This document shows positions 7,948 through 15,285 of a stretch of DNA of 30,696 nt, piece after piece. This DNA is from DASTHG01 sp035491895. GTDB taxonomy: Bacteria > Gemmatimonadota > Gemmatimonadetes > Gemmatimonadales > GWC2-71-9. The position numbers and the translations under genes were made by a program. The stretch spans positions 1 through 30,696 of the forward strand of contig DATJJY010000100.1 in assembly GCA_035491895.1 (NCBI GenBank), written 5' to 3'. The stretch's first letter is position 1, and every line of letters starts with the position of its first letter. The notes under the pieces were generated by a model. That model made no database searches. It was not told the origin of the DNA and saw nothing but the letters and a program-made list of their open reading frames with translations.

Positions 7948-9231
7948 GTGTTCGGACCAAAGGTGCATTGCGTCGTCGTGGTCGGCGCGCAATGGGGCGA
8001 CGAGGGAAAAGGGAAGGTCGTCGACGTGCTCTCGGAGCGCGCCGACTTCGTCGTGCGCTACCAGGGCGGCGCCAACGCCGGCCATACGGTGCACACCGGC
8101 TCGGGCGATGCATTCGTGCTGCACCAGATCCCCTCGGGGATCCTCCAGGGCGCGGTGTGCGTCGTGGGGAACGGTGTCGTGCTCGATCCCGAGACGTTCT
8201 TCACCGAGGTCGACGCCCTCACCGCGCGGGGGGTGAAGCTGGAGCACAAGCTGCTCGTCTCTGACCGCGCCCATCTCGTGTTTCCTTATCACAAGCTGCT
8301 GGACCGCGCGCGCGAGCGTCAGGAGCAGATCGGCACGACGGGACGCGGGATCGGTCCGACCTACGAAGACAAGTACGGGCGCCGCGGCGTCCGCGTCGGG
8401 GACCTGCGCAGCCTGGGGCGCGCGTGCGAGCTGGTGGCGGCCCGCGTGGCCGCTGCCAACGAGATGCTCGCGATGCTGGGGAGCCCAGACCGGGCGGACC
8501 CCGCCGAGCACGCAGAGCTGCTCGAGCGGCTCGCCCCGCGGCTCCTGCCGCTCGCCGTGGATGCCGGGTACGTCGTGCACGAGGCGTTGCGGCGCGGCGA
8601 TGCCGTGCTGCTCGAAGGCGCCCAAGGGGCCCTGCTCGACGTCGATCACGGCACCTACCCGTACGTCACGTCGTCGAATACCACCGCCGGCGGCGCCGCA
8701 GTCGGGGCGGGGATCGGGCCGACGGCGATCGACGCCGTTCTGGGCGTCGTGAAGGCGTACACCACGCGGGTCGGCAACGGCCCGCTCCCGACCGAGGCGG
8801 AGCCGGCGGTCGCCGAGCGCATCCGCAAGCTGGGGAACGAATTCGGCGCGACGACCGGGCGCCCACGCCGCTGCGGCTGGTTCGACGCGATGGTGGTGCG
8901 CTATGCCGTGCGCGTCAACGGCCTCACCGGTCTCGCGGTCACGAAGCTCGATGTGCTCGACAGCTTCGCGGAGATCCCGGTGGCGGTGGGCTATCGGCTC
9001 GACGGCGCGGCGATCGAAGGGATGCCGGCGGATCTCGAGCGCATGGGCCGTCTCGAGCCGGTGTACGAGAAGCTCCCCGGCTGGGGGCAGCCGACCAGCG
9101 GCGCGCGGCGGCTCGCCGATCTCCCGGCCGCGGCTCGCAGCTATCTCGACCGGCTCCAGGATCTCTCGCTTGCGCCGATCCGCTATGTGAGCGTCGGCAC
9201 GCGGCGCGATCAGATCATCGAAGTCACATGA
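7948..9231 (+). CDS. purA: adenylosuccinate synthetase
   Basis: Converts IMP, aspartate and GTP to adenylosuccinate, the first committed step of AMP synthesis. About 427 aa, the usual length. The GTP-binding signature GAQWGDEGKGK begins at about residue 13. Other family blocks are NAGHTVH, TGRGIGPTYEDK, EGAQGALLDVDHGTYPYVTSSNT and RIRKLGNEFGATTGRPRRCGW (given in pieces). The start is set at GTG 7948 because GGAGG lies just upstream (7939-7943), though the 4-nt spacing is tight; GTG 7963 would match other PurA N-termini more closely but lacks a well-placed SD. The frame is open further upstream, but that stretch is the shadow of the M28 gene. The TGA overlaps the next ATG. Confidence 0.96.
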   Translation: MFGPKVHCVVVVGAQWGDEGKGKVVDVLSERADFVVRYQGGANAGHTVHTGSGDAFVLHQIPSGILQGAVCVVGNGVVLDPETFFTEVDALTARGVKLEHKLLVSDRAHLVFPYHKLLDRARERQEQIGTTGRGIGPTYEDKYGRRGVRVGDLRSLGRACELVAARVAAANEMLAMLGSPDRADPAEHAELLERLAPRLLPLAVDAGYVVHEALRRGDAVLLEGAQGALLDVDHGTYPYVTSSNTTAGGAAVGAGIGPTAIDAVLGVVKAYTTRVGNGPLPTEAEPAVAERIRKLGNEFGATTGRPRRCGWFDAMVVRYAVRVNGLTGLAVTKLDVLDSFAEIPVAVGYRLDGAAIEGMPADLERMGRLEPVYEKLPGWGQPTSGARRLADLPAAARSYLDRLQDLSLAPIRYVSVGTRRDQIIEVT

Positions 9232-11507
9232 AGCGCATCGCCATCCGCGTGGTGGCCGGGCTCGTCTTCCTCTGCCTCCTCGCGGCGGGGGGATTCCGCC
9301 TGTGGGTGGGGATGGGGGCGGCGCCGCTTTCGGGGCGCGGATCGCTGCCCGGTCTGGGCGACTCCGTCGTCGTCCTGTGGGATTCGCTCGCCGTCCCGAG
9401 CATCGTTGCCAGGAGCGACTCCGACGCCTTCGCGGCGCTGGGGTACCTGCACGCCCGCGATCGGTTGTGGGAGATGGACCTGCTGCGCCACGCTGCCGAA
9501 GGTCGCTTGAGCGAGCTGTTCGGGCGCCGCGCGTTCCAGGCCGACCGCGCGTTTCGCGCCCGTGAACTGCGGGCCATCGCCCGCGCGCGCCTCGCGCAGA
9601 CATCTCCTTTGTCGAGACGGGTGGCGGTGGCCTACACGCGTGGCGTCAACGCCTGGATCGCGACCGGACGGCGGCCCGCTGAACTGCGCCTGCTCGGGCA
9701 CGTCCCCGAGCCGTGGAGCCCGGAGCAGTCGATCGAGATCGGGCTGCTCGAGGCGTGGGACCTGCATTCCGACAACGGCGAGATCGCCCATGCACGCGCG
9801 GTAGCGACGCTCGGCGCAGCCAAGGCGGCGGATCTGTTCGTGCCGTATCCCGATTCCGCCCCCGTGATCGTCGAAGCAACGGTCGGACGCCCCGTCGCTG
9901 CACGCGAGACGCCGGAGGGGGAGCCGAGCGCCACGGCGTCCAATGCGTGGGCAATTGGTCCGGCTCACACGCGCTCCGGGAAGCCGATTCTGGAGAACGA
10001 TCCGCACCTCACGCTCTCCGCGCCGTCGATCTGGTATCTCGCGGGCATTCACGCGCCCGGCTACGAGGTCGTAGGCGTCACTATCCCCGGATGGCCCGTG
10101 GTCGTGCTGGGTCATACCGCCGATCACGGATGGGGATTCACGAACGGGATGATCGATGATGTGGACTACGTCCAGGAGCGCATCACGCCCGACACCGCGC
10201 GCTTCCTCACCGCCAAGGGATGGCTCCCGGTCGAGACAACACCTGAGACGATTCGAGTCAAGGGCGCCGACCCGGTGGTGTACCTGCGGCGCCGCACCGC
10301 CGACGGTCCGCTCGTGGACCTCGGGTGGCGCCCCGATTCCGAGACGGCCTACGCGATGCGGTGGACGGCGCAGACGCCTTCCGACGAGCTGGCCGCGCTC
10401 GTGGGCATGGCGCGCGCGACGAATCTGACCGAGTTCGAGTCGGCCATCGCCACATTCCGGGTGCCGGAGCAGAACATCGTCTACGCCGATCGGAACGGCA
10501 CGATCGCCTACGATCTTGCCGCGTACGTTCCGGTGCGGAAGAGCGGCGACGGCTCGAGCCCGGAGCAGGGATGGACGGGGGCGGGAGGCTGGACGCGGTT
10601 CCTGCAGGCGACGGAGCTGCCGCGGGAAGTCGATCCTCCCTCGGGGTTCGTCGTGACCGCCAACAACCGGATCGTGGGCGATGCATTCCCCATCCCGATC
10701 CGCGCCGATTACGAGCTTCCATACCGCGCCCAGCGGATTTGGGAAATGGTGCGGCGCGACTCGGGAGCGACCGCCGCGATGGTGGCGCGCGAGCAGGTCG
10801 ATGTCGAAAATGTCTTCCTGCGGCGGATCAAGCCGATCGCGGAGATGGCTGCCCGGGACGGCGGTCACGCCGATGTCGCCGACCGGATCGCCCGCTGGGA
10901 CGGGGCCATGACACCCGATCGCACCGAGCCGACGCTCGTGTGGTCCTGGCTCCGCGAGCTCCAAGCATTGACCTACGATGACGAGTCGCCGGATTACCGG
11001 CCCTCGGCCCCGCTGCACCAGTGGCTGTTCCGCGGGACGAGCCCCTGGTTCGACGATGTCCGCACCCCCCAGCACGAGGACTTGGGCATCATCGCCCGGC
11101 GTGCGATGGACAGCGTGCTGGCCCGGGGCGCTCCGCGTGCCTGGGGGGCGGTACACACCCACACCGAAGCGCATCCGCTCGGCGCGATTCCCCTGCTCGG
11201 ATCGCTCGCCGGCTTCAGTATCGGCCCGCTCGCCCTGGGCGGCGGCAATCATACGGTGAACGTCTGCCCGTCGAACGAGTTCGTCCCGCCGTTTCACTGC
11301 ACCGAGGGTCCCTCGATGCGGCACGTGGTGGATTTCGGCGACGTCGATGGTGCCGGAGGATTCATCCTGCCGGCGGGGCAGTCGGGGAATCCACGGTCAC
11401 GGCACTATCGTGACCAGACGGAGCGCTGGATCAAGGGTGACCTGTGGATCGTGCCCGTGGACGTGCGGCGCGAGCACGCGACGGACACGCTGCGGCTCGT
11501 CCCATGA
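9228..11507 (+). CDS. penicillin acylase family protein (Ntn hydrolase)
   Basis: Self-processing N-terminal-nucleophile amidohydrolase of 759 aa. An N-terminal hydrophobic signal or anchor (about 4-22) implies export to the periplasm. The region to about 230 is the alpha chain with the family LGYLHARDRLWEMDLLRHAAEGRLSE stretch (71 onward; shown as its key run LHARDRLWEMD). The predicted cleavage and nucleophile is Ser238 in ATASNAWAIGP; downstream VVTANNRIVGD carries the oxyanion-type Asn, and GGGNHTVNV lies near the C-terminus. Natural substrates in this family include beta-lactams, acyl-homoserine lactones and other acylated amines; this one's is unknown. Its ATG overlaps the purA TGA, an odd pairing of a purine enzyme with an exported hydrolase. 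Confidence 0.92.
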   Translation: MKRIAIRVVAGLVFLCLLAAGGFRLWVGMGAAPLSGRGSLPGLGDSVVVLWDSLAVPSIVARSDSDAFAALGYLHARDRLWEMDLLRHAAEGRLSELFGRRAFQADRAFRARELRAIARARLAQTSPLSRRVAVAYTRGVNAWIATGRRPAELRLLGHVPEPWSPEQSIEIGLLEAWDLHSDNGEIAHARAVATLGAAKAADLFVPYPDSAPVIVEATVGRPVAARETPEGEPSATASNAWAIGPAHTRSGKPILENDPHLTLSAPSIWYLAGIHAPGYEVVGVTIPGWPVVVLGHTADHGWGFTNGMIDDVDYVQERITPDTARFLTAKGWLPVETTPETIRVKGADPVVYLRRRTADGPLVDLGWRPDSETAYAMRWTAQTPSDELAALVGMARATNLTEFESAIATFRVPEQNIVYADRNGTIAYDLAAYVPVRKSGDGSSPEQGWTGAGGWTRFLQATELPREVDPPSGFVVTANNRIVGDAFPIPIRADYELPYRAQRIWEMVRRDSGATAAMVAREQVDVENVFLRRIKPIAEMAARDGGHADVADRIARWDGAMTPDRTEPTLVWSWLRELQALTYDDESPDYRPSAPLHQWLFRGTSPWFDDVRTPQHEDLGIIARRAMDSVLARGAPRAWGAVHTHTEAHPLGAIPLLGSLAGFSIGPLALGGGNHTVNVCPSNEFVPPFHCTEGPSMRHVVDFGDVDGAGGFILPAGQSGNPRSRHYRDQTERWIKGDLWIVPVDVRREHATDTLRLVP

Positions 11508-11512
11508 ATTCA

Positions 11513-11592
11513 CGGCTGATAGCCGCGACTCGGCTGACTGTCGCTTAGAGCGACGAGAGCAAGTCACCATCGTCGGTGAGAGTCCAGCCGAG
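11513..11592 (+). ncRNA. candidate structured RNA with a branched junction
   Basis: Immediately after the acylase stop the sequence folds on paper as follows. Hairpin CGGCT-GAT-AGCCG is at 11513-11525. A closing stem pairs CTCGGCTG (11529-11536) with CAGCCGAG (11585-11592) and continues ACT/AGT (11537-11539 with 11581-11583) past a one-base bulge. Inside it are hairpin GTCGCT-TAG-AGCGAC (11540-11554) and a second hairpin TCACC/GGTGA (11564-11568 with 11575-11579). That makes a three-way junction with an unpaired purine-rich GAGAGCAAG linker. I do not recognise a known riboswitch or RNA family. It could be a 3' UTR structure, a leader for the next gene, or chance in GC-rich DNA. Confidence 0.35.
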
Positions 11593-11881
11593 CCGCGGCT
11601 CTTGGCCGCGACATACGCCACGAGCCGAAAAGAAACGCCCCCCGGATGTTCTCCGGGGGGCCTGCCAGCCGCCCGATCGGGCGCCCGTGTCCGATACGTG
11701 CGAACCGGCTTGCCCGGTTGAATTGCAAGCTCGGTGCCGATCGTCGAATCAATCTAAGTAATTGTTTGCCAATGTGTTGTAAGCGTGTGATGCAGCGCAC
11801 GCCTCCCGCGTTTTTCACGCAGTGCCGCAGCTTGCGGCGTGTGGCGCACGCGCGACGCGTCTCGTACCGTTCTGCCCACCA
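11593..11881 (+). other. hairpin-rich intergenic region before glycerate kinase
   Basis: No ORF here looks real. The stretch holds palindrome AGCCGCGGCT (11591-11600), a 9-bp perfect hairpin (11637-11661, separate entry), 12-bp palindrome GCCCGATCGGGC (11671-11682), hairpin AACCGG-CTTGC-CCGGTT (11703-11719) and hairpin GCCGCA-GCT-TGCGGC (11824-11838). Between the last two lies an AT-rich patch (about 11740-11785) that contrasts with the GC-rich surroundings and may be a promoter or protein-binding region. A TACCGT box (11865-11870) lies 11 nt before the kinase ATG, resembling the -10 boxes seen at other starts in the window, but without a convincing -35. Confidence 0.5.
11637..11661 (-). terminator. 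9-bp perfect GC hairpin, terminator-like on the minus strand
   Basis: GCCCCCCGG (11637-11645) pairs perfectly with CCGGGGGGC (11653-11661) across a 7-nt loop. The T-rich run (GTTTCTTTT read on the minus strand) follows the stem only on the minus strand, where no gene is apparent upstream; on the plus strand the stem follows AAAAGAAAC and has no U tract. It may still stop plus-strand transcription from the acylase by stem strength. Confidence 0.5.
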
Positions 11882-12964
11882 ATGGCCGAAACGGTTCTCG
11901 TCGCCCCCACCGCCTTCAAGGGCACGTACGGCTCCCGCCAAGTCGCGGAGGCCGTGGCCCAGGGTGCGCGGTCGGTGTTGCCCCACGCGGCGGTGCTCAC
12001 CTGTCCCGTCGCCGATGGCGGGGATGGACTGCTCGACGCCGTCCTCGGGCCGACGGCGCTGCGCGAGCATCTGCCGGTCACGGGTCCACTCGGCGTCCCC
12101 GTCCAGGCGGAGCTGGGTTGGATCGACGCCGAGACGGCGATCTTCGAGAGCGCAAGCGCCTGTGGTCTCGCCCTCCTCTCCCCGGACCGGCGCAATCCGC
12201 TCGAGGCGACGAGCCGCGGTGTGGGGGAGCTGCTCGTGGAGGCGGCCGATCGCGCCGCCCGGACCATCATCGTCGGATTGGGCGGCTCGGCGTCGGTCGA
12301 TGGCGGCGTGGGGGCGGCGCGTGGGTTGGGATGGACGTTTCGAGATTTGAGTGGCGCGCTGCTTCCGGAGGGGGGCGGGGCACTCACGGAGCTGGCCGAC
12401 TGGAGCGCCGGATGGGAATTCGGCGCCCGCGTCCTCGCCCTCACCGACGTCCGCACGCCGCTCGTGGGACCAGATGGAGCCGCAGCGCTGTTCGCCCCCC
12501 AGAAGGGGGCTTCACCCGCGGCGGTCGAACGGCTGGCCGCCGGTCTCGACCGGCTGGCCGGGGCGATGGGGGCGAGCGGCCGCGGCGATCTCGCGACCCT
12601 CGAGGGGGGCGGCGCCGCGGGGGGACTCGGGGCAGGGCTCGTGTTCTTCGCCTCGGCCGAGCTGGTTCCCGGAGCAGCGTGGGTGCTCGATCGCATCGGG
12701 TTCGATGCAGCGCTCGCCAAGGCCGACCTCGTGATCACGGGCGAAGGGGCGTTCGACGAGACGTCGCTGCTCGGCAAGGTCACGGGGGAGGTCATCAAGC
12801 GGGCTCAGGGAGCCCGGAAGAAGGTCGCGCTCGTCTCCGGGCGCGCTACGCCGCACGCCGGCGTCTCCATCGTGGCCGGCGACGGCGCGACACTCGATGC
12901 GGCGGGGATCGCGGCGCTCGCCGCGCGCGCCACGTCCGTCGCGCTCGGGTTGCCCGTCTCCTGA
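11882..12964 (+). CDS. glycerate kinase (GarK/GlxK family)
   Basis: Phosphorylates glycerate (in most characterised relatives giving 2-phosphoglycerate), linking glyoxylate or sugar-acid breakdown to glycolysis. 360 aa, slightly shorter than the usual 380. Seen: APTAFKGT near the N-terminus (9-16, the family APDSFKG block), CPVADGGDG (about 41-49), GLGGSASVDGGVGAARGLG near 125-145, the ALTDVRTPLVGPDGAA block (about 185-200), and ITGEGAFDETSLLGK near 283-297. The ATG at 11882 is chosen because it matches the family N-terminus (METVLVAPTAFKG-like); the frame extends 20 codons upstream but lacks family similarity there. No clear SD. The promoter of the next gene appears to lie inside its last codons. 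Confidence 0.93.
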   Translation: MAETVLVAPTAFKGTYGSRQVAEAVAQGARSVLPHAAVLTCPVADGGDGLLDAVLGPTALREHLPVTGPLGVPVQAELGWIDAETAIFESASACGLALLSPDRRNPLEATSRGVGELLVEAADRAARTIIVGLGGSASVDGGVGAARGLGWTFRDLSGALLPEGGGALTELADWSAGWEFGARVLALTDVRTPLVGPDGAAALFAPQKGASPAAVERLAAGLDRLAGAMGASGRGDLATLEGGGAAGGLGAGLVFFASAELVPGAAWVLDRIGFDAALAKADLVITGEGAFDETSLLGKVTGEVIKRAQGARKKVALVSGRATPHAGVSIVAGDGATLDAAGIAALAARATSVALGLPVS

Positions 12965-12978
12965 GCGGTTTCTATACT
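12950..12978 (+). promoter_or_regulatory. promoter of glyS, inside the 3' end of glycerate kinase
   Basis: TTGCCC (12950-12955), exactly 17 nt, then TATACT (12973-12978) is the best sigma70-like promoter in the window: 4 of 6 and 5 of 6 matches to consensus. The -35 is within the last kinase codons. The ATG of glyS begins 11 nt after the -10 box, so the transcript would have only a few untranslated bases and no room for a Shine-Dalgarno sequence. Confidence 0.6.
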
Positions 12979-12989
12979 TCCCGGCTCCT

Positions 12990-14327
12990 ATGCCCCCTGC
13001 CGACAATGTGATGGAAAAGCTCGTGTCGCTGGCGAAGCGACGCGGCTTCGTGTTTCAGTCTTCTGAGATCTACGGCGGCCTCGGTTCGGTCTGGGATTAC
13101 GGGCCGCTCGGGGTCGAGCTCAAGAAGAACATCAAGGAGCGGTGGTGGCGCTCCATGGTGCACGAGCGCGAGGATATCGAAGGGCTCGACGCCGCGATCC
13201 TGATGCACCCCAAGGTGTGGGAAGCGTCGGGCCACGTGGCCGGATTCACCGATCCCCTGGTGGACTGCAAGCAGTGCAAGAACCGGTTCCGCGCCGACGA
13301 TCCTCGCATCAAGGGGACGCCGGGCACGCCGGAGGCGCAATGTCCCGTGTGCGGCAGTCGCGGAACGCTCACCGCCCCCCGTCTCTTCAATCTCATGTTC
13401 AAGACGTTCATGGGGCCGGTGGAGGAAGCCGCCGCCGTCGTCTACCTCCGGCCCGAGACGGCTCAGGGGATCTACGTCAACTATCTCAACGTGCTGCAGG
13501 CGTCGCGGCAGAAGGTCCCCTTCGGGATTGCGCAGATCGGGAAGGCGTTCCGCAACGAAATCACGCCCGGCAACTTCATCTTCCGGACGCGTGAGTTCGA
13601 GCAGATGGAGATGCAGTTCTTCGTGAAGCCGGGGACGGACCAGGAATGGTTCGACTTCTGGAAGGCGCAGCGCATGCAATGGGTTCAGGCGCTGGGGCTG
13701 AAGGCGGAAAAGCTGCGGTTTCACCAGCATGGCAAGGACGAGCTGGCGCACTACGCCAAGGACGCCTACGACATCGAGTACGAATTCCCCTTTGGCTGGC
13801 AGGAGTTCGAGGGGATCCACAACCGGACCGATTTCGATCTGTCGCGGCACCAGCAGGCGTCCAGCAAGAAGCTCGAATACGTCGATACGGCGACGAACGA
13901 GCGCTTCGTTCCCTATATCATCGAAACGTCGGCGGGGGCCGACCGCACGACCCTCGTCGTGATGGTCGACGCCTACTCAGAGGAACAAGTGGAAGGAGAG
14001 AAGCGGGTGGTGATGCGGTTCCATCCCGCACTGGCCCCGCTGAAAGCCGCGGTGTTCCCGCTCGTGAACAAGGACGGAATGCCCGAGCTGTCGCGGCGCA
14101 TCCACGACGGCCTGCGCCGCCACTTCAACGTCTTTTACGACGACGGCGGCTCGATCGGCCGCCGCTACCGGCGCCAGGACGAGGCGGGCACGCCCTTCGG
14201 CATCACGATCGACGGCCAGTCGACGCAGGATCAGACGGTCACGGTGCGCGACCGGGATACGCTCCTGCAGGATCGGATCGCCGCGGACCAGCTGGTGGAG
14301 TATCTGAAGAAAAAGATCGGCGAATGA
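12990..14327 (+). CDS. glyS: glycyl-tRNA synthetase, single-chain (alpha2) type
   Basis: Class II synthetase charging tRNA-Gly. 445 aa, the dimeric form rather than the alpha2beta2 GlyQ/GlyS form. Seen: the N-terminal RRGFVFQSSEIYGG block, a Cys4 insertion (CKQC and CPVC, about residues 91-115), LRPETAQGIYVNY, the motif-2 region GKAFRNEITPGNFIFRTREF (about 184-203), and the C-terminal anticodon domain around FNVFYDDGGSIGRRYRRQDE. The start at 12990 is favoured by the promoter position; Met at 13011 is an alternative that would lose seven residues. The TGA overlaps the next ATG. Confidence 0.96.
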   Translation: MPPADNVMEKLVSLAKRRGFVFQSSEIYGGLGSVWDYGPLGVELKKNIKERWWRSMVHEREDIEGLDAAILMHPKVWEASGHVAGFTDPLVDCKQCKNRFRADDPRIKGTPGTPEAQCPVCGSRGTLTAPRLFNLMFKTFMGPVEEAAAVVYLRPETAQGIYVNYLNVLQASRQKVPFGIAQIGKAFRNEITPGNFIFRTREFEQMEMQFFVKPGTDQEWFDFWKAQRMQWVQALGLKAEKLRFHQHGKDELAHYAKDAYDIEYEFPFGWQEFEGIHNRTDFDLSRHQQASSKKLEYVDTATNERFVPYIIETSAGADRTTLVVMVDAYSEEQVEGEKRVVMRFHPALAPLKAAVFPLVNKDGMPELSRRIHDGLRRHFNVFYDDGGSIGRRYRRQDEAGTPFGITIDGQSTQDQTVTVRDRDTLLQDRIAADQLVEYLKKKIGE

Positions 14328-14629
14328 CTCGGGTGTTTCTCGTCACCCGCGACCTCGTGTTTCGGGGCAAGCTACGCGGGGTGGTGAGCGCCGCCGGCGC
14401 GGCGGTCACTCGCGATGCCACGACCGCCGACGTGCTGGTCGTCGAGCTGGAATCGACAGGATGGGAAGATCACATCCGGGACGGTGTGGGGCGCGGCGTT
14501 CCCGTGATCGCGTTCGGCTCGCACGTCGAGCCTGAGCGGCTGCGTGCGGCGCGGTCGTTGGGCGCCGAGGCCGTGCCGAACTCCCAGATCGAGGCCCGGC
14601 TCGGCGCCCAGTTGCAGCGTAGGGCTTAG
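14324..14629 (+). CDS. small receiver-like protein of unknown function
   Basis: 101 aa. The alternating strand-helix pattern (VFLVTRDLVFRGKLRGVVSA at the start, VLVVELES, VPVIAFGSHV, LRAARSLGAEAVPNSQ) resembles a response-regulator receiver fold. It lacks the acidic pocket after strand 1, and the phosphoacceptor Asp position appears to be Glu (VLVVELES). So it looks like a pseudo-receiver that cannot be phosphorylated normally, or an unrelated Rossmann-like protein. There is no output domain. Its ATG overlaps the glyS TGA, suggesting co-translation. Real-gene status rests on the overlap, the regular fold pattern and codon use like its neighbours. Confidence 0.75.
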   Translation: MTRVFLVTRDLVFRGKLRGVVSAAGAAVTRDATTADVLVVELESTGWEDHIRDGVGRGVPVIAFGSHVEPERLRAARSLGAEAVPNSQIEARLGAQLQRRA

Positions 14630-14677
14630 TCGAACCTGCGGTTTGCGCGCCTGCTAGATGCCTACCTGGCAACCTGT

Positions 14678-14696
14678 TATGATCAGATTAGTAATC
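14678..14696 (+). promoter_or_regulatory. -10-like box and near-palindrome upstream of the mini-gene cassette
   Basis: TATGAT (14678-14683) matches the -10 consensus at 5 of 6 positions and lies 54 nt before the first small gene. It runs into the near-palindrome CAGATTAGTAATCAG, a possible operator. A convincing -35 at the right distance was not found. Confidence 0.35.
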
Positions 14697-14737
14697 AGGC
14701 AGTCGAGCACGCCCGCACCGCACTCTCCGGAGCACTC

Positions 14738-15013
14738 GTGACGCACCAGACGACCGTGGCGCTTTCTCCCGCCGAAGTGCTGCAGCGCGCCAAGGACTTC
14801 TTCGGCGAACGCCTGCCGCATAACGCCGCCTACGTCGAGAAGGAAGGACCGCAGTTCGTCGTGCTCCGCGGACAGGGCGGTGAAGAGGTGGTGTTCAACG
14901 CCACGGCGGCCGATGGCGGCAGCCGCGTGCGGGCCTCGACGCTCTTCTTCGACCAGGCAATCGACCGGTTCCTCTCCACCCTCCCGCTCGCATCCGCGGT
15001 GGAGGTGGCATGA
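14738..15013 (+). CDS. small conserved-looking protein, unknown function
   Basis: 91 aa, soluble and acidic, with no signal or membrane segment. Predicted order is a helix (ALSPAEVLQRAKDFFGERL, about 8-26), three strands (FVVLRGQ, EEVVFNATA, SRVRASTLF) and a C-terminal helix (DQAIDRFLSTLPL). I do not recognise the family. The GTG start is supported by GGAG at 14728-14731, about 7 nt upstream. Its TGA overlaps the ATG of the ubiquitin-like gene, so it is the first of three tiny coupled genes. One could guess a small alpha-beta domain acting as partner of the next protein; this is speculation. Confidence 0.8.
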   Translation: MTHQTTVALSPAEVLQRAKDFFGERLPHNAAYVEKEGPQFVVLRGQGGEEVVFNATAADGGSRVRASTLFFDQAIDRFLSTLPLASAVEVA

Positions 15014-15285
15014 CGGCCGTGGCCGATCGGTTCGCCGTCCGCGTCATGGTCACCGATGCCTGGGACCAGGTATTCCTGGCGGTGGGTCCGGAGACGACGA
15101 TCGCGGACTTGAAGCGCCAGGCGCTCGTTCGGGCGCTGCGGCGCGCCGCGCTGCCGATAGACCAGTACATCGTCAAGTTCCGCGGTGCGCTGGTCGAGAA
15201 CGAGGAGACTACGCTGGCGCAGCTCGGCGCCGGCGCCAACGCCCCGTTCATCGTTCTCCCGGGCCGGCGACATCCGGTGCGATGA
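15010..15285 (+). CDS. small ubiquitin-like (beta-grasp) protein
   Basis: 91 aa. The pattern matches a beta-grasp fold of ubiquitin type: strand 1 FAVRVMV (8-14), strand 2 QVFLAVGPET (20-29), the helix TIADLKRQALVRALRR (30-45), a P-x-DQY-I-V-K-F-RG strand (49-59) followed by ENEETTLAQLG (63-73), and last strand FIVLPGR (80-86). The order and spacing recall ubiquitin, with its T-I-x-x-V-K helix start, P-x-D-Q, the F-x-G turn and the TL-x-x-L motif. Bacterial YukD/EsaB-type proteins share this. The C-terminus is RRHPVR, not GlyGly, so conjugation like ubiquitin is unlikely. The gene overlaps both neighbours by 4 nt. Confidence 0.82.
   Translation: MTAVADRFAVRVMVTDAWDQVFLAVGPETTIADLKRQALVRALRRAALPIDQYIVKFRGALVENEETTLAQLGAGANAPFIVLPGRRHPVR

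Noticed and set aside
7903..9603. Minus-strand ORF of 566 codons
   Set aside because: Lies opposite purA and the acylase start; low-complexity translation without family signals.
9210..11324. Minus-strand ORF of 704 codons
   Set aside because: Antisense of the acylase; no recognisable domain and compositional bias typical of a shadow frame.
11701..11745. Possible tRNA T-arm near GGTTGAATTGC
   Set aside because: The flanking stems do not pair as a T-arm and no acceptor or anticodon stem can be built.
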